DNA of 64,000 nt from Mesodorylaimus sp. YZB2_4 (taxonomy: Eukaryota; Nematoda; Enoplea; Dorylaimida; Dorylaimidae): NCBI GenBank assembly GCA_030248295.1, contig JASANH010001455.1, positions 124,001 to 188,000 on the forward strand, in the 5' to 3' direction. The translations under genes and the position numbers were made by a program. Numbering within the stretch: position 1 is the stretch's first letter; each line of letters begins with the position of its first letter. The notes beneath the pieces are model-generated. The model was given only the letters and a program-made list of their open reading frames with translations, was not told the origin of the DNA and searched no databases. Shown piece after piece: positions 32,350-43,721 of the stretch.

Positions 32350-32690
32350 AGGCCATGAGGTGACTACTGTAGCTCTCACAGCAGCGTCCCTCTGCGTGTC
32401 TCCACTAGGGGCATCTCCACAATCCTGGACAGGACACCGACGGGCTTTGAACCCTGTCGGTGTTCAACAGACGAGAATGTCTCCTCGTCTGGCGTCCGTC
32501 TCTCTACTCGGAGCCCCTCTTGGGTACCGGGTGAGTCACCAACGGCCTGGCGTGCAAGGTCAGCGAGGGTTATGGTTCGCAAACCGACCTCCGTCACCGG
32601 GGATCGAACCCGGGACGAGTCCAGCCACTCGCTTCCAGACAATACAAAGAGACGAATGCCGAGCCGCTGCACCACCGCGGCTGCGATTAG
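32350..32690 (-). repeat. tRNA-derived SINE, family 2 (longest copy, inverted)
   Basis: On the minus strand it reads the head CGCGGTGGTGCAGCGGCTCG, B box GGGTTCGATCCCC, GGAGGTCGGTTTGCGAACCA and GGTGACTCACCCGG. The tail block carries GTTGAACACCGACAGGG and CGGTGTCCTGTCCAGGAT. The tail is shared with 55220-55500 and 56620-56815, so the full element is about 340 bases. Confidence 0.8.
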
Positions 32691-32937
32691 TGGATTGGTC
32701 GATGCTGGCCTCCAGCTTATAGAAATTTGCGACATGTGGATTTTACTAATCGTAAGCCCCTAACTAATTCTTTTCTATTCCGCCTTTGCATTCAAGTCTT
32801 GCCGATGGAGGTCGACCACAGTTTCAGTTTTCTTCCACCCCCAGTAATTTCATAATTACCATTACATATTTTCAGCACAAAACTTCATCATATGCATCAA
32901 GTACCCTTTCCATTAAACGCAAAAAACCCCACTCCCC

Positions 32938-35779
32938 TCACGCATACGGATTAAACCACATTGGATCCTCCTCGTCATAATCGTCCTCATCTCCCTCATC
33001 GTCCTCCTCGTACCAGCCGCCATCAAAACCAACCTCATAGTCATCGTCCCAATAAACGGGCGTACCGCCGCTGTGATCACTCCACCCATCCTCATCTTCC
33101 AGCACGAGCACACCCAAATCCACCTCCTCGTCATCCGCCAGAAATCCCCGATTCTGCCGATAGTCAATGACCAACTGACCTCGATGACTCGTCTCCCCAT
33201 TCATAATGGCATACTGAACCACCCGCACTCGCTCGTCCAGCCAAACTGGATCATAAGTACGAATAATCAAACGTGGCACCGCTCCATGCTGCCCAAACAC
33301 GTTGGCGATCTCTTCCGCGTCCTCCAACGTCACATCGGCAGGATTGTCACGGATATCGAACAAAACCAACTGGTGACATTTTTGAGCCACCGCCTTTAAA
33401 CATTGAGCCGACAATAAACATCCTTTGGCGACCAGTTGCTCCAAATTGCCTAAAATACAAAAAAACATTCTATCACATGCACTAACGGTATGGGATAAAG
33501 GGTTGAATTACCGCGCAGCTGCTACAGTATATGCCAAAGCATGTTGAGTCAGCGCGAGTATAAGAGCGGTTGGTAGACGGTTCAGTGGGGTGTCAGTTGT
33601 GAGTAGTATGTGGAGCCGTTCAGTATTTGGGTTGTCTGCGAGTGCTTTCGTGCGTATAAGACTCTACTCCAACGAAGGTCGATAACGCGACACACGGCTG
33701 AAAAGATGATAGTGCAATTAATTTACAAGAGAAGCATACTTTAGCATTCGAAAATATACACAAAACTTAGGTCTTGAGCAGGTTTTAAACCCGCGCGTCT
33801 GGAATTCCAGGCCTGCGTCCCAGCGTAATGATACGGGTTGAGAGTACACAATACTGACAAACTGTGAGTGAAAGCAAGGGAGCAGCAGGCAGATGAGAGC
33901 GAGCCGCAGAACATGTCATTACTGCTAATACCTTTTCGCAATGAATCAGCTAAATCGCATCGAGATCAAATATGGGCAAGGTCGGGTGGGTTAGACGGGG
34001 GAGGGGGCCGAGATCAGATCAGATCGCGTGTGAGACAGGTCAGGTTTGGGTCGAGTTGAGTTAGTGAGTTGTATGACTATTTACATACAGTACTGTGAGC
34101 TGGCTGGACAATTGGTCTTTGCTTGGAGGCCAGGGCTGGACCTGCGGTAGGGGGGGAGTTCGAGAGGAAGGGTTCGGTCTTGGCCGGCCCAACAGGGGGG
34201 TTCACTCCCCCTCGCCTCGCCCATACTTGTTGATCTACATCCAGACCTGGGTCAGACTAGTCAACGAATGACGGTGGTAGGGTCCTTTGCGAGGCCTGCT
34301 CAGTGCACTTCCCATACCTTGCAAGGCGATAGCCGTGATAGCGCCATTTAAGTCTCGCTTATTTTCAACTTGAGAAATATCCAGCTTCTTCAAATTTGGC
34401 AAATTGCCCAACGCCATCAATCCATCCGCGGTCACGTTCGACCCGCTCAAATCCAGTGTTTCCAAACGGTGACATCCATTTGCCAAAGCTCGCATACAAT
34501 CGTCCGATACCAAATCCGATCCTTCCAATGACAAGTGAATCAAATTGGTACAAGCACCGATTCCAGTGAAGACGCCCATCGGAGAAACTGGAAGCAAATG
34601 GACGACACTTAGAAAAAATTCATTTTTATTCAACTCGAGATGTTTCAATTTTTGGCCATATTGCTCGACGAATACGGAGGCAGCTGTGGCCGTGATGCGA
34701 TCGTGACCAGGAATGTGTACAGACGTCAAATTGGGGAAATGATCAGCCACGGCCATCAAATGCGGGTCGGTGATTCCAAGTGTATCATCCTTGTACAACA
34801 CTAATTTCTCCACATTATACACTTTCCGAGGTGAATCGCAATTGGATGGCTCTCGAGGAATCACTGCCGTCAGTTTCTTCAAATTTGGACATGTGTCGAG
34901 AAACGCAAAAAAATGAGCGTGATCAAAGGATCGCAGCCCAAAATCGACTTCTCGAAGGGAGCGGAATGACGTGATCGATGAGATGAAATTGAGATCGGGC
35001 AATAAATCATCCCTTGGCAATGTCAAAAATTCCAAACCATCGGCCACAATTTCCATCAAGCGTTTGAAATCTCTCGCACCCATTTCTGCCACAAATCTCG
35101 ACTCAATAACGTCGAACGATTTCGTACTTTTGGCCAAGGCCGCATTTCCCATTGGCAGCCAACATTTGCTGACTCGACGGCACAACACTCGTTGATTCCA
35201 AGGCAAGCGTAGAATAATTTCGAGGAAAACTTCTTTCGGCAGTCGCGAAAAATCGAATACGCTCGAGCTGTTGGCACCATACAAGGCGTTGTCCGAACGA
35301 TTCATAGATTTCGAAAAACAACGATATTCATCGCCTGAAAATATATAAACGCAAAATCACAAAAAAAGAATTAAAAAAACCACACTTACCATACAAAAAT
35401 TCTTGCATCGGGAAACTGTGTTTAGCCGATTTTCCAACTTTTCTTATAACCAAGGCGTAAGAGCACCTGGATTCTTCAAATCGCGCAACAAAATTTTTTC
35501 CTTCGCCCAACAAATTATCCACATTTATCAAGAATCCTGAAAAAATTTTATCTAGCAACAGAAAATTTTCAAACTCGTTAATTTACCATCTGATTTTCCA
35601 TTCAGCTTGAAAGTGTAGACGTTCGATTGAAGCGGAGTCAAATTTACATCGAGTTTAGAATCGGCGGAATTCGATAAAGTATTCATAAAAACGAAAAGAT
35701 TTTGATATTTGGGCTGCGATTTCTTCGCAGCTTTATCGTCATCGATTTCATGGGCTAAAATTACAAACGCTGCGATCAT
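32938..35779 (-). CDS. F-box and leucine-rich-repeat protein
   Basis: Exons 35779-35587, 35536-35390, 35334-34318 and 33449-32938, all phase 1, give 622 residues. An N-terminal domain of about 120 residues is unrecognised. An F-box follows (FSRLPKEVFLEIILRLPWNQ, about residues 140-180). Leucine-rich repeats come next (LEFLTLPRDDLLPDLNF; LIHLSLEGSDLVSDDCMRAL; LETLDLSGSNVTADGLMAL), continuing into the last exon (NLEQLVAKGCLLSAQCLKAV). The C terminus is a very acidic tail ending PMWFNPYA. F-box proteins of this type recruit substrates to SCF ubiquitin ligases through Skp1. The last intron (33450-34317) holds nothing recognisable. The start at 35779 is the first Met of the open frame. A phase-compatible alternative 5' exon lies at 37113-37521. 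Confidence 0.85.
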
Positions 35780-35884
35780 CGACAGAAGATGTTCAGTTGC
35801 GAAAAGTCTGTCGTTTAAGAGAGGGTTTCTGAGAGACTCGACCCGGGGGCTTGCCAGTCGAATTTTTTGACCCTTTTTTTATAT

Positions 35885-37045
35885 GCTCGATCGAAAGTAC
35901 TTACAAAACTGATTGTCTTAGCTGCAGTAAAATTTTTCTAAAATGCCTATATATGGAAATAAAACACCTTGAGGTAAAAAGGGTCACTTTTGGTCAAAAA
36001 ATCATTACTTGCTTAGTTTTTGGTCTAGAACAATTTTTAAAAGGCAGAAATGACCGCTACATTTCAAGGAATCTAAAATTTTTTTAAAAACTAACCTAGT
36101 TGTAATCGTTCATGAGATATTTGAAAAAACCGTCTGTGATCAGCCTTGATCAGGCACATAATCGATTATGGGTGAATTATAAAAGCCAGATCTCCCTGTT
36201 TTTTCACTGAAATAGTCGCCCGGGTCACAACATCGTAAAACAACCCTAATTTTCGCACTAAAGGCCACAGTTATTGCGCACATGGCCGATAACTGTGCCC
36301 TATTTCGCCAATTTTAGCTAATCATGATCGATCGATTCAGCTATTGGTTATTCGCCATTGGTTACTCGCTCTGATCAGTAATAGTTCGTTCAATTCGTTT
36401 ATTTTTACCCGAGATATTGAAGAAAACTCAAGTTCGGCAAAAAACGCCAGTGGGACGCTACTTTTGAATTTACCGCCCGCGTGCCGCTTATGACATTGGA
36501 GTGGTTTCGGCAGCTTACTCTACAAATCACGAGAAAATACTCATCTTTCTCACTTCTTCACTATGCGTTAGTCTAATTTTGTACTGGAGAATCTATAGTT
36601 CATGAAAAGAAGTTATAAATTTTCTGGCGATTTCAAAAGTAAGCAGCCAATCCCGCTGTTTTGTCATTAGCCGCACGCGGGCGGGAAATTCAAAAGGTGC
36701 GTACTGCAGGCACTCCTTCCGAATTTGAGTTTCCTTCAATATCTCGGGTAAAAATCAACGAATTTTGACGCGGAAAAAGCATTTTAAAACTCTTTTCAAG
36801 GGCTAAGAGATAGGCTATTACTGATCGACGCGACTGATCCACAGCTGAAATGATCGATCATGATTAGCTAAAATTGCTGAAATGGGGTTCAGTTATCTGC
36901 CATACGCACAATAACTGTGGTCCGTAGCGCAAAAATTGGGGTAGTTTTATGATGTTCTGACCTATATTTCCATATGCAGTAACGGCATTATAAAAAATTT
37001 TTACTTCCGCCAAGACAATCAGTTTTGTAAGTACTTTCGATAGAG
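35885..37045. mobile_element. imperfect palindromic (foldback) element, about 1.16 kb
   Basis: The left arm from TCGATCGAAAGTACTTACAA (about 35888) is inverted at the right end (about 37045 backwards). Matching blocks continue inward: GACAATCAGT, CATATGGAAATA-like, CACAGTTATTG, TTTTAGCTAATCATGATCGA and ACCCGAGATATTGAAG, up to a centre near 36570-36620. The left arm carries about 250 extra bases (about 35968-36215). No coding capacity is seen. It separates the F-box gene from the candidate upstream exon. Confidence 0.75.
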
Positions 37046-37112
37046 GAATGGTTATTAAGGGTAGTGCAGAGAAAGAACAAAAAAACGAGCAGGGAACGTG
37101 CAAATTGCTTAC

Positions 37113-37521
37113 CCTTGTAAAGCTGATAAATCATTTCGGCCACTCTTGATGGAAAAGCCGGATGATCGAATTCCTCTGAGAGCGAATCTTTGTAGATTGG
37201 GGTGGGTTCAAATGAGTCATCGAAACTCGGCCATTGATTTGGTTCTCCACGTTGGCATTCCGAATCGTTTTCTTCTATTTGCGAAAAACCGGTCGACGAT
37301 TCAATTTCTTTCATCTTCCGCATAATGAAAGCAGGATCTACGTTTTCGTGGTGAATAATAATCGCCCGATCGGCCACATCATCTTCGTCACAAATCAATA
37401 ATGTAAAATTGCCCGAGCATAATTTAACCGTGCACGGCAGCGTTTGAGCAAGGGCTCTTTCTTCTACGGTTCCATATGCAAAGATGAAGTGAATTTTCTT
37501 AATTTCAAACACATGCTTCAT
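37113..37521 (-). CDS. candidate alternative first coding exon of the F-box gene, or separate exon
   Basis: The frame from ATG (37521; MKHVFEIKKIHFIFAYGTV) encodes 136 residues and stops at a good donor (TACAAGG|GTAAGC) in phase 1. That is the phase of every F-box gene acceptor. Its layout (a hydrophobic strand-rich start, then an acidic Pro-rich part ending EMIYQLYKG) loosely parallels the F-box gene's own N-terminal domain, whose second exon ends FPMQEFLYG. I infer either an alternative promoter and first exon or a duplicated N-terminal domain. The unknown domain has no recognised function. Confidence 0.45.
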
Positions 37522-37652
37522 ATTTACTGGACAGGAATCGCAAGCAAAAATGAAACTTAAAATCTCACCACCGACTAATCGACCACACTCACCCACGGAT
37601 CTATCTTCTCGGATCTACAAAGTCCGTGCGTACATAGATTGTACGTACGTAT

Positions 37653-38872
37653 TGCGTTAGTGAGTGCACGGATCTGCAATCCACGCTAATTGCAGGGGCT
37701 AATTGCAGGAACAGGAACGATCCTGCGCGCAGGAACGGGGTCTAAAAGCAGGAACAGGAACGAGAGTAGCAGCCCACTGATGCTCAGGTACAGGGTGCTT
37801 TTACTCGAATTGGCGCATATTATGAGAAGTACGGTATTTAGTTTGAATCCTGTGCATTGTAATGTTATTTCGCTGTGTATTTTGATGTAAGCTAGAAACA
37901 AAATGATTGAGACTGAGATCGAGGGAAGGACGTGGACTTTGAAGTGCTATACGTAAACGGACGGGTCCGTCATAATAAGTTGTAGTCCAATTTTGAAACT
38001 GCAACAAGAAAAAAGAGTCCTGAACTCAAAGAACAACAGCTTCGCCGATGAAGTATTCTGCCATGATACCGTCATCCTGAATGACTAGAAATACCCGGCA
38101 GTCTATACGCACTGGAAGTGTACCAGTAAATGGATACCCCCTAACCATGATGTACATTGTATAAATCTCTACGTCTGTACGCTATAAGCTTCAAATTAGT
38201 TACCTACCTATTTCTGGCCCACAGAATCAGTCAGCCACCAAAACTCAGCTGGATCGGTTTAATATATGACCTATGTAGAGGATTAGGCGCTTTTGCCGTT
38301 TGGTCCTCAGGCAAAAGCTGGAATAAGGCTAGCTTAAAAGCCTTATTCCAGCATATCAACCTGAGCCTAACCTTACACCAGACTAAACATAAGCCTAATA
38401 TCAGCCTAATCGTCAGGTAGCCTATCTTGGAGACCAAACAGCAAAAGTACCGAGTTTTTTATCAATGGACCATCGTGATGATGATTGCTGTGGCTCTGTG
38501 GGTCGCGCAAAACTGATGTGATTGTAAGTTTCACGCCCCAGAAGTAAATAATACGCTTTTTGATTGCGATCTTGTCTTTTTTCGTATAGTAACTCAACGT
38601 TTTCGTAATTGCCGCCAGGTCGTATCGAATCTTATTGTACCTGACCATCAATTATCTCCTACTGTTTCAATCACGAACAATTAGATTTTTCGTAATTAGC
38701 GCCAGCCTGCGTAAAAATAAAGTGTACCTGAGCATCAATGGGCTGCTAGTTCGTTCCTGTTCCTGCTTTTAGACCCCGTTCCTGCGCAAAGGATCGTTCC
38801 TGTTCCTGTTCCTGTTCCTGCGATTAGCCCCTCCCTGCGTGGATTGCAGATCCGTGCACTCACTAACGCAAT
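37653..38872. mobile_element. 1.2-kb element with about 155-bp terminal inverted repeats
   Basis: TTGCGTTAGTGAGTGCACGG followed by ATCTGCAATCCACGC at the left is inverted at 38720-38872. Both ends also carry the CAGGAACAGGAACGATCCT and GGGGTCTAAAAGCAGGAACA blocks, and the number of GGAACA units differs between ends. The interior (37800-38720) has no transposase and contains a short perfect hairpin around GCTGGAATAAGGCT at 38318-38352. It is probably a non-autonomous DNA transposon. Confidence 0.8.
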
Positions 38873-39015
38873 AGCAACGCTGTCGAGCAGACATATCCCG
38901 TGTTGTGCCTGAGCATCTTTGTAATGGCGGGAATTCAAAGTGTGCGTAGGAAACTGGTAGAAAACTGTTCCTCAGCTAAGTTGCTGAATAGCGCTTGTAC
39001 TTGGCGACTCAGACA

Positions 39016-39494
39016 GATAATACGGAATACCATAGGTGACAAAATCAAGTTTCGGGTAAACTTGAATTTGTTTCTACGGAATACCATAGGTGACCATAGG
39101 TGACCATAGGTGACCATAGGTGACCAAGATGGAACTTGATTTTTTCAAGTTGGTTTGTGGGTTCACTTTGACCAACTTGATTGAAATCAAGATCACCAAT
39201 TTGGTAATCAAGATTCATCTTGATTTTTTTTCAAGATGAACTTGAATCTTTTCAAGATTGCAACTTGAATTTTTTCAAGATTGGATTTTTTGAATTTTGC
39301 CCCCCTCCAAATTTGAGCGAAATCAAGATTGTCGAAACGCAACCAAGTTTTTTCGAAATTCAATCAACTTTGTTCAAAAAGTAATCAAGTTTGTTGAAAA
39401 TAAATCAAGTTTACGCAAAAAAATTCAAGTTGCTTGAAACAAATTCAAGTTTACCCGAAACTTGATTTTGTCACCTATGGTATTCCGTAGATAA
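39016..39494. mobile_element. MITE with perfect 54-bp TIRs and 5-bp target duplication
   Basis: 39021-39074 and 39436-39489 are exact inverted copies (start TACGGAATACCATAGGTGAC). Both sides are flanked directly by GATAA (39016-39020 and 39490-39494), a 5-bp target-site duplication. The interior contains four to five tandem CATAGGTGAC decamers (39085-39124) and a long series of CAAGTT/AACTTG motifs in both orientations. No ORF. Perfect ends indicate a recent insertion. Confidence 0.92.
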
Positions 39495-40820
39495 GATGAC
39501 TGACCGGTTCACGATCTTGCGAATGTTCAATTGCATTGCAAAGGCAGTGATGAAACCCATCTGTCCCGTGTCCGTCTCTGCATCTGTGATCGTGGTGGTA
39601 ATCTGGCTGTGACAAGTTGGTACCTGCGATGCCTTGTGCACCTTTCTGTCTGTACTGCTTGAGCATGCTACTATCAGCTCGCCCCAAGTACCCTACAGAG
39701 GCACACTGCAAACTGGGCGGTAGTTGGTCAGAAACTGATCAGGGCTGCAAATCTGGAACATGTGTCGTGCGGTGCAATGAGTGTAGGACCTTCGTCAGAT
39801 GACACAGGCTGCACTTGCATTCACAGGGGCTTTAAATTTTTTCTTAGGTCAGACACCAGCAGGTCCAACATGAGGCCGCAAAACCTTATTTGTTTCAAAT
39901 TTTTTATTTTTGGGTCGAGTTGTGTCGCTTTCAGTCAGAGTGGACTTGTGGAGGTTGACCTTTCTTAAACCCAAACCTGACCAAGTTTTCAGGCAGAGGG
40001 GTTTTGGATTGTGGAAGTTGACCTTTTTTCAACTTGACCCCCCAAAAGACCACTTCCCACTTGGGATCAACGTTAGTCAGCAAAAGCGCATGGTGAAATT
40101 TCGTGGTACCCCTTCGATGACCACAAAAAACGAGACGTAGTTCGAAGATCGGCTGATCAACTCGATCATCCTTTTCTGATTATCGCAACTTTGTGCCGTA
40201 GGTTCATCGCATCACTGGGAAAATGTGATCGAGGGCTGATGATCACGCGTACCCGCAATCAGCGACTTGCGCATGCATTTGCTCCAGCCTGGACCTCCAG
40301 TGGACACTTCCTTGACTCGCAGAAGCACAGCGGCTGCGATACCCCAGCAAGTGCACAGCAGATCCCAGCAGCTCCAGAACATCGGTATGTACAGTACTCG
40401 CTGGGGTGGGGGACAACGCCTAAATTACACGCATGCCCATGCTCCACAAAATTGTATCTTTGCCAGACTCTCTCCAATTCCTAAAAAACCAAACCATCAA
40501 CTTCTTCCTGTCGTCCTCCGATCCAAGCTAGACTTACTAACGAGTCATGAATCGAGTTATCCACAATCTAATCTCCTTAGATTCGGGGTTTCCCCTTTCT
40601 CTGTCATTCTCTGGCAATGACCAGATTTGGTTACCTTCTGACGCTATAGACTGGCTAACACGAACGAGCACAAGAGAAGCAATTTTTCCAGCACGCATCA
40701 TTGTAAGCACGGCGAGTGAGAAAAAAATCGACTCCCAGCAGGAACGGCTTGCGGGTTTAGCAATGCTGGAATGAAGGCTCGTCATAGATGCCGTTTGTCA
40801 TGCATCCCAAACAGGCACGC
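39495..40820. other. no gene recognised
   Basis: Several open frames (39617-40140, 40267-40620) lack recognisable domains and start or splice context. This is intergenic sequence before the MOLO1-like gene. Confidence 0.4.
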
Positions 40821-40825
40821 CGGAA

Positions 40826-43721
40826 ATGGCCACCCACATTCCGCTGTCGATTCTCGTGTCTATTACTGTCTACATTATAAATGTGCGTGCTTGGACATAC
40901 AAGAATTATCCAAGCCTGAACGACCCCTTGTGCAATTCTTCCAATGGCATAAGACAACAAATTTGCGATCCAGACAGAATCATCGAATTCGAAGATGGTA
41001 GGTGACCTTTTTTGGGCAATTATGTAAATAATGTTCATCTGTTTGTGTTTGTCTTTTCTGCCCTTTCTGAAAATTCATGGCCTGTTGGAAAACTTGACTA
41101 AATTTGACTTCACATGTACATGTTTTCGTGTTTTTAGATGTGAATCTTTACGAAGACGCTTTGCAGCAAATACGAGTCGATTCATTGTGCGAGTGTATTC
41201 GACAGTCGCTTTGTCAGAATGTCACGTCGTCCGAGGGCTATGTGGTATCGATTGCCCTGTTGAAGGAGTTGGAGCCGTTGGGGCCTCGGTAAGGGACATG
41301 GTTTTGTGCCTTGAGGCAGAGTGGTGCAGGTGTGATTTATGAATTTGTCCAGTTGTATGTCTTCCAACGTGGGCATGTGACCCACCGGTCGTGCGGGCAA
41401 TGGCGAGTGGGAGAGGGCTATTGATGCCATGCTTTATGCTATACCCATAGCCAAACACACAGCGCACTAGAGGACTCAGAACAAAAGTCAACAAAAAGTT
41501 TTTATCCAGGTGGGAGTTGAACCCCTCGCCTGTACATAAGTGCGCACCCGGCGTGAGGGGCAGACGCTATAACCTATTTGGCTACGGCTTGGGTCTCCTC
41601 TGGCTTAGAGACGCCAACACGTCGGGTTGATTTTTCACTCGCAGGCATAGTAGTCAGTGGGATTTTTTGGGCATTTTTATCCGCGCCCGCCTATCAGAGA
41701 GTTACAGGCATATTTTGTGGACGTATCTAGAGTCGATTGCATCAATAGTGCACCCATTGATAGAACCTGATTTCAGAGATATACTTGTTGACGCTCCACT
41801 GGCCAAATTCGCCGATGCTATTCGACTGCGTTGGAATCAAGGTCGATGCGAAAACGACGTCTTGATTGTGTATTGTGTTGAGTGCGCACAGGTGAGTGAG
41901 TGTCCTTGTAATACGGTTAGGTCCGTATTACTGGCGGAGCGACCAGGAGCTTTTTCACCACAAGAAACACCCAAGGCAACCAAGTCCTCCTACCCTGGTC
42001 CATGGCTGAAACATCATCCTGACAGGTGGCGCCCACAGATGCTGGCTCCGTGCAGAGGATCGATTGCCAGAGGAGCCTCTATGTTGATCCTGGTAGACCG
42101 ACCTGAACCATCTGACCTGATCTACCTGAGCTACTGTAGTTGGTCTGTCTGCCCGGCCTAATATACTGTACCTCCTCTTTAGCGAAGCCCGCTATCTGAT
42201 TTGTCCGATCGGTGTCCTTACCTCCCATTAATAAGTCTGATATCCGATCTAATCTGATGGTCTTCGCAGGTGTGTCCAGATATTATCTGCTCTGATCGAT
42301 CGTCTCTGCTCTGCCCGGCCCGGCCTTATCAGTTCAATCAATCTGCTTTAGCGAAGTAATCAGTCTTCCCTGAGCCGGATTTGCTGGTATCAATCGATAA
42401 AATCGGACTTGCATGCAAATCCTATCCTATCTACCTTTTTTCCTGGTCTGATCCTTATCTACGTACATAGCTTGCCAACCCGATCTGTTCTGATGGGTCT
42501 CATGGCATTATACGTGCACCACACAGCGCGCTCGAGGGCTAAGAACCACATATTTGACAATTATTTTGTACTGAGGCGGGAGTCGAACCCTCCCTTGTAA
42601 GTGCGCACGCAGCGTGAGAGGCAGACGCCTTAACCCGCGGCCACGACCCCGGTAATGTCTGCTTTGTCTGCTCTATGACTGATCAGCCATCGGTAATCAG
42701 TCAGTCATGACCATCATGTCATATCATGATCTGATCACTCATGCATCAGATGACGTCATGGCTAATGATGACTGGTGTATTGACCCCTGATATGGGAATG
42801 GACTGACCTAAATCCATGCCCTCATTCTATTTGTTTCAGGTTTACTTGTCGCACGGCATTGACACGGAATTACGGATTCCAGAGGCCACACGCCAAGATA
42901 TGCAAATTACTGCCAATAAGCTCTTATCCCAGTCAGATGGCGAGGGCAATTACAGCGTCGTATTCGATTTTCTATTGCACAAATATTATCAATTTTTTGT
43001 GGACTTAAATGCAACTAGTCGCAGAGAGGCAATCGTCAGTTCGCATCCTCTCACACACGTCCTATCCGATGCTGGTATATCGTTCGGGGTGAAGGCAGTC
43101 ATTATTCTGGTGGCCATCCTATCCTTGCTATGGATCGGGTGTGTGGTCTACCTGCTATTTATTACGTTCAAACGGCACAGGTCAGCTTCTTCTTCGTTGG
43201 AAGCGGAGAGACTACGTAAAGGATTAGTGCACAATGGCTCACTGAAACTGTCCCCTACTTGGCTATGGACCCCTTCTACTCAGTCGTCCCCTAATTCTAC
43301 TGTCAAAATTGCACCAGCAGAAATGGACGTGATTAAGAGTGGGTTGTATGGGAGAAGAGAAGGCGATTCACTGAATCGGGAACATCGTCCAAAAAAATTT
43401 GTCACATTCGAAGCACCTTCACCTTGGAAACCGGAAAATGGCAGAGCCAATGAGGTAAAGCTGTTCGACGAGCCACCAGCACGTTCGGCTGGAATAAACA
43501 AAGCTAAAAAGATAAGGCGTAGTGCGAGGGAAACTGCAGCACTGGAACGTCAGTTGGGCAGGTGTCCAAATACGAATACAGCCAGGAAAGGAATGATGGA
43601 ACCTTTTATGGACAACGGATTCCTACCACCCGTCCCGCCAACCAGACCATCACTCAGTCGTATTGCAGAGGCCATCGAAGAGAGCCTTGCGACGCGTGAT
43701 AACATTGTCACCAAGCTGTGA
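40826..43721 (+). CDS. MOLO1/TPM-like type I membrane protein
   Basis: Exons 40826-40997, 41138-41288, 41777-41891 and 42840-43721 join in phase (439 residues). Signal peptide MATHIPLSILVSITVYIINV. A TPM-fold domain follows, with hallmarks of the MOLO1 family: YPSLNDPLC, QQICDPDRII, CECIRQSLC, then FADAIRLRWNQGRCENDVLI. A transmembrane segment lies near residues 229-254 (AVIILVAILSLLWIGCVVYL), and a long polar, basic cytoplasmic tail of about 180 residues ends the protein. MOLO-1 in C. elegans is an auxiliary modulator of levamisole-sensitive acetylcholine receptors. Whether this member acts on a receptor is inference, and its tail is longer than I would expect. The gene is missed by simple ORF scanning because the domain is split over four exons. 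Introns 2 and 3 hold SINEs. Confidence 0.75.
41455..41597 (-). repeat. tRNA-derived SINE, family 1
   Basis: The minus-strand head carries CGTCTGCCCCTCACGC-type sequence and the B-box region GGGTTCAACTCCC. The tail CCTCTAGTGCGCTGTGTG is typical of the family. It lies in intron 2 of the MOLO1-like gene. Confidence 0.75.
41930..42010 (-). repeat. interspersed repeat, family 3 fragment
   Basis: CACCCAAGGCAACCAAGTCC and GCTGAAACATCATCCTGAC match 57610-57700. They are the reverse complement of the GTCGGGTTGATGTTTCAG block at 50240 and 58080. Another piece of the family (ACACGTCGGGTTGATTTTTC) lies at 41618-41640. Confidence 0.5.
42515..42652 (-). repeat. tRNA-derived SINE, family 1
   Basis: Best preserved head of the family. 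On the minus strand CGTGGCCGCGGGTTAAGGCG (A-box region) is followed by GGGTTCGACTCCC (B box), then a tail ending CTCGAGCGCGCTGTGTGG. It lies in intron 3 of the MOLO1-like gene. Confidence 0.8.

Noticed and set aside
32360..32735. Opposing 119-120-codon ORFs
   Set aside because: Both lie within SINE family 2 sequence.
39080..39125. CRISPR-like direct repeats
   Set aside because: Contiguous decamers without spacers inside a MITE of a eukaryotic genome.
40547..40774. Upstream exon for the MOLO1-like gene
   Set aside because: Its donor phase (0) does not match the acceptor phase needed, and a signal peptide start at 40826 makes it unnecessary.
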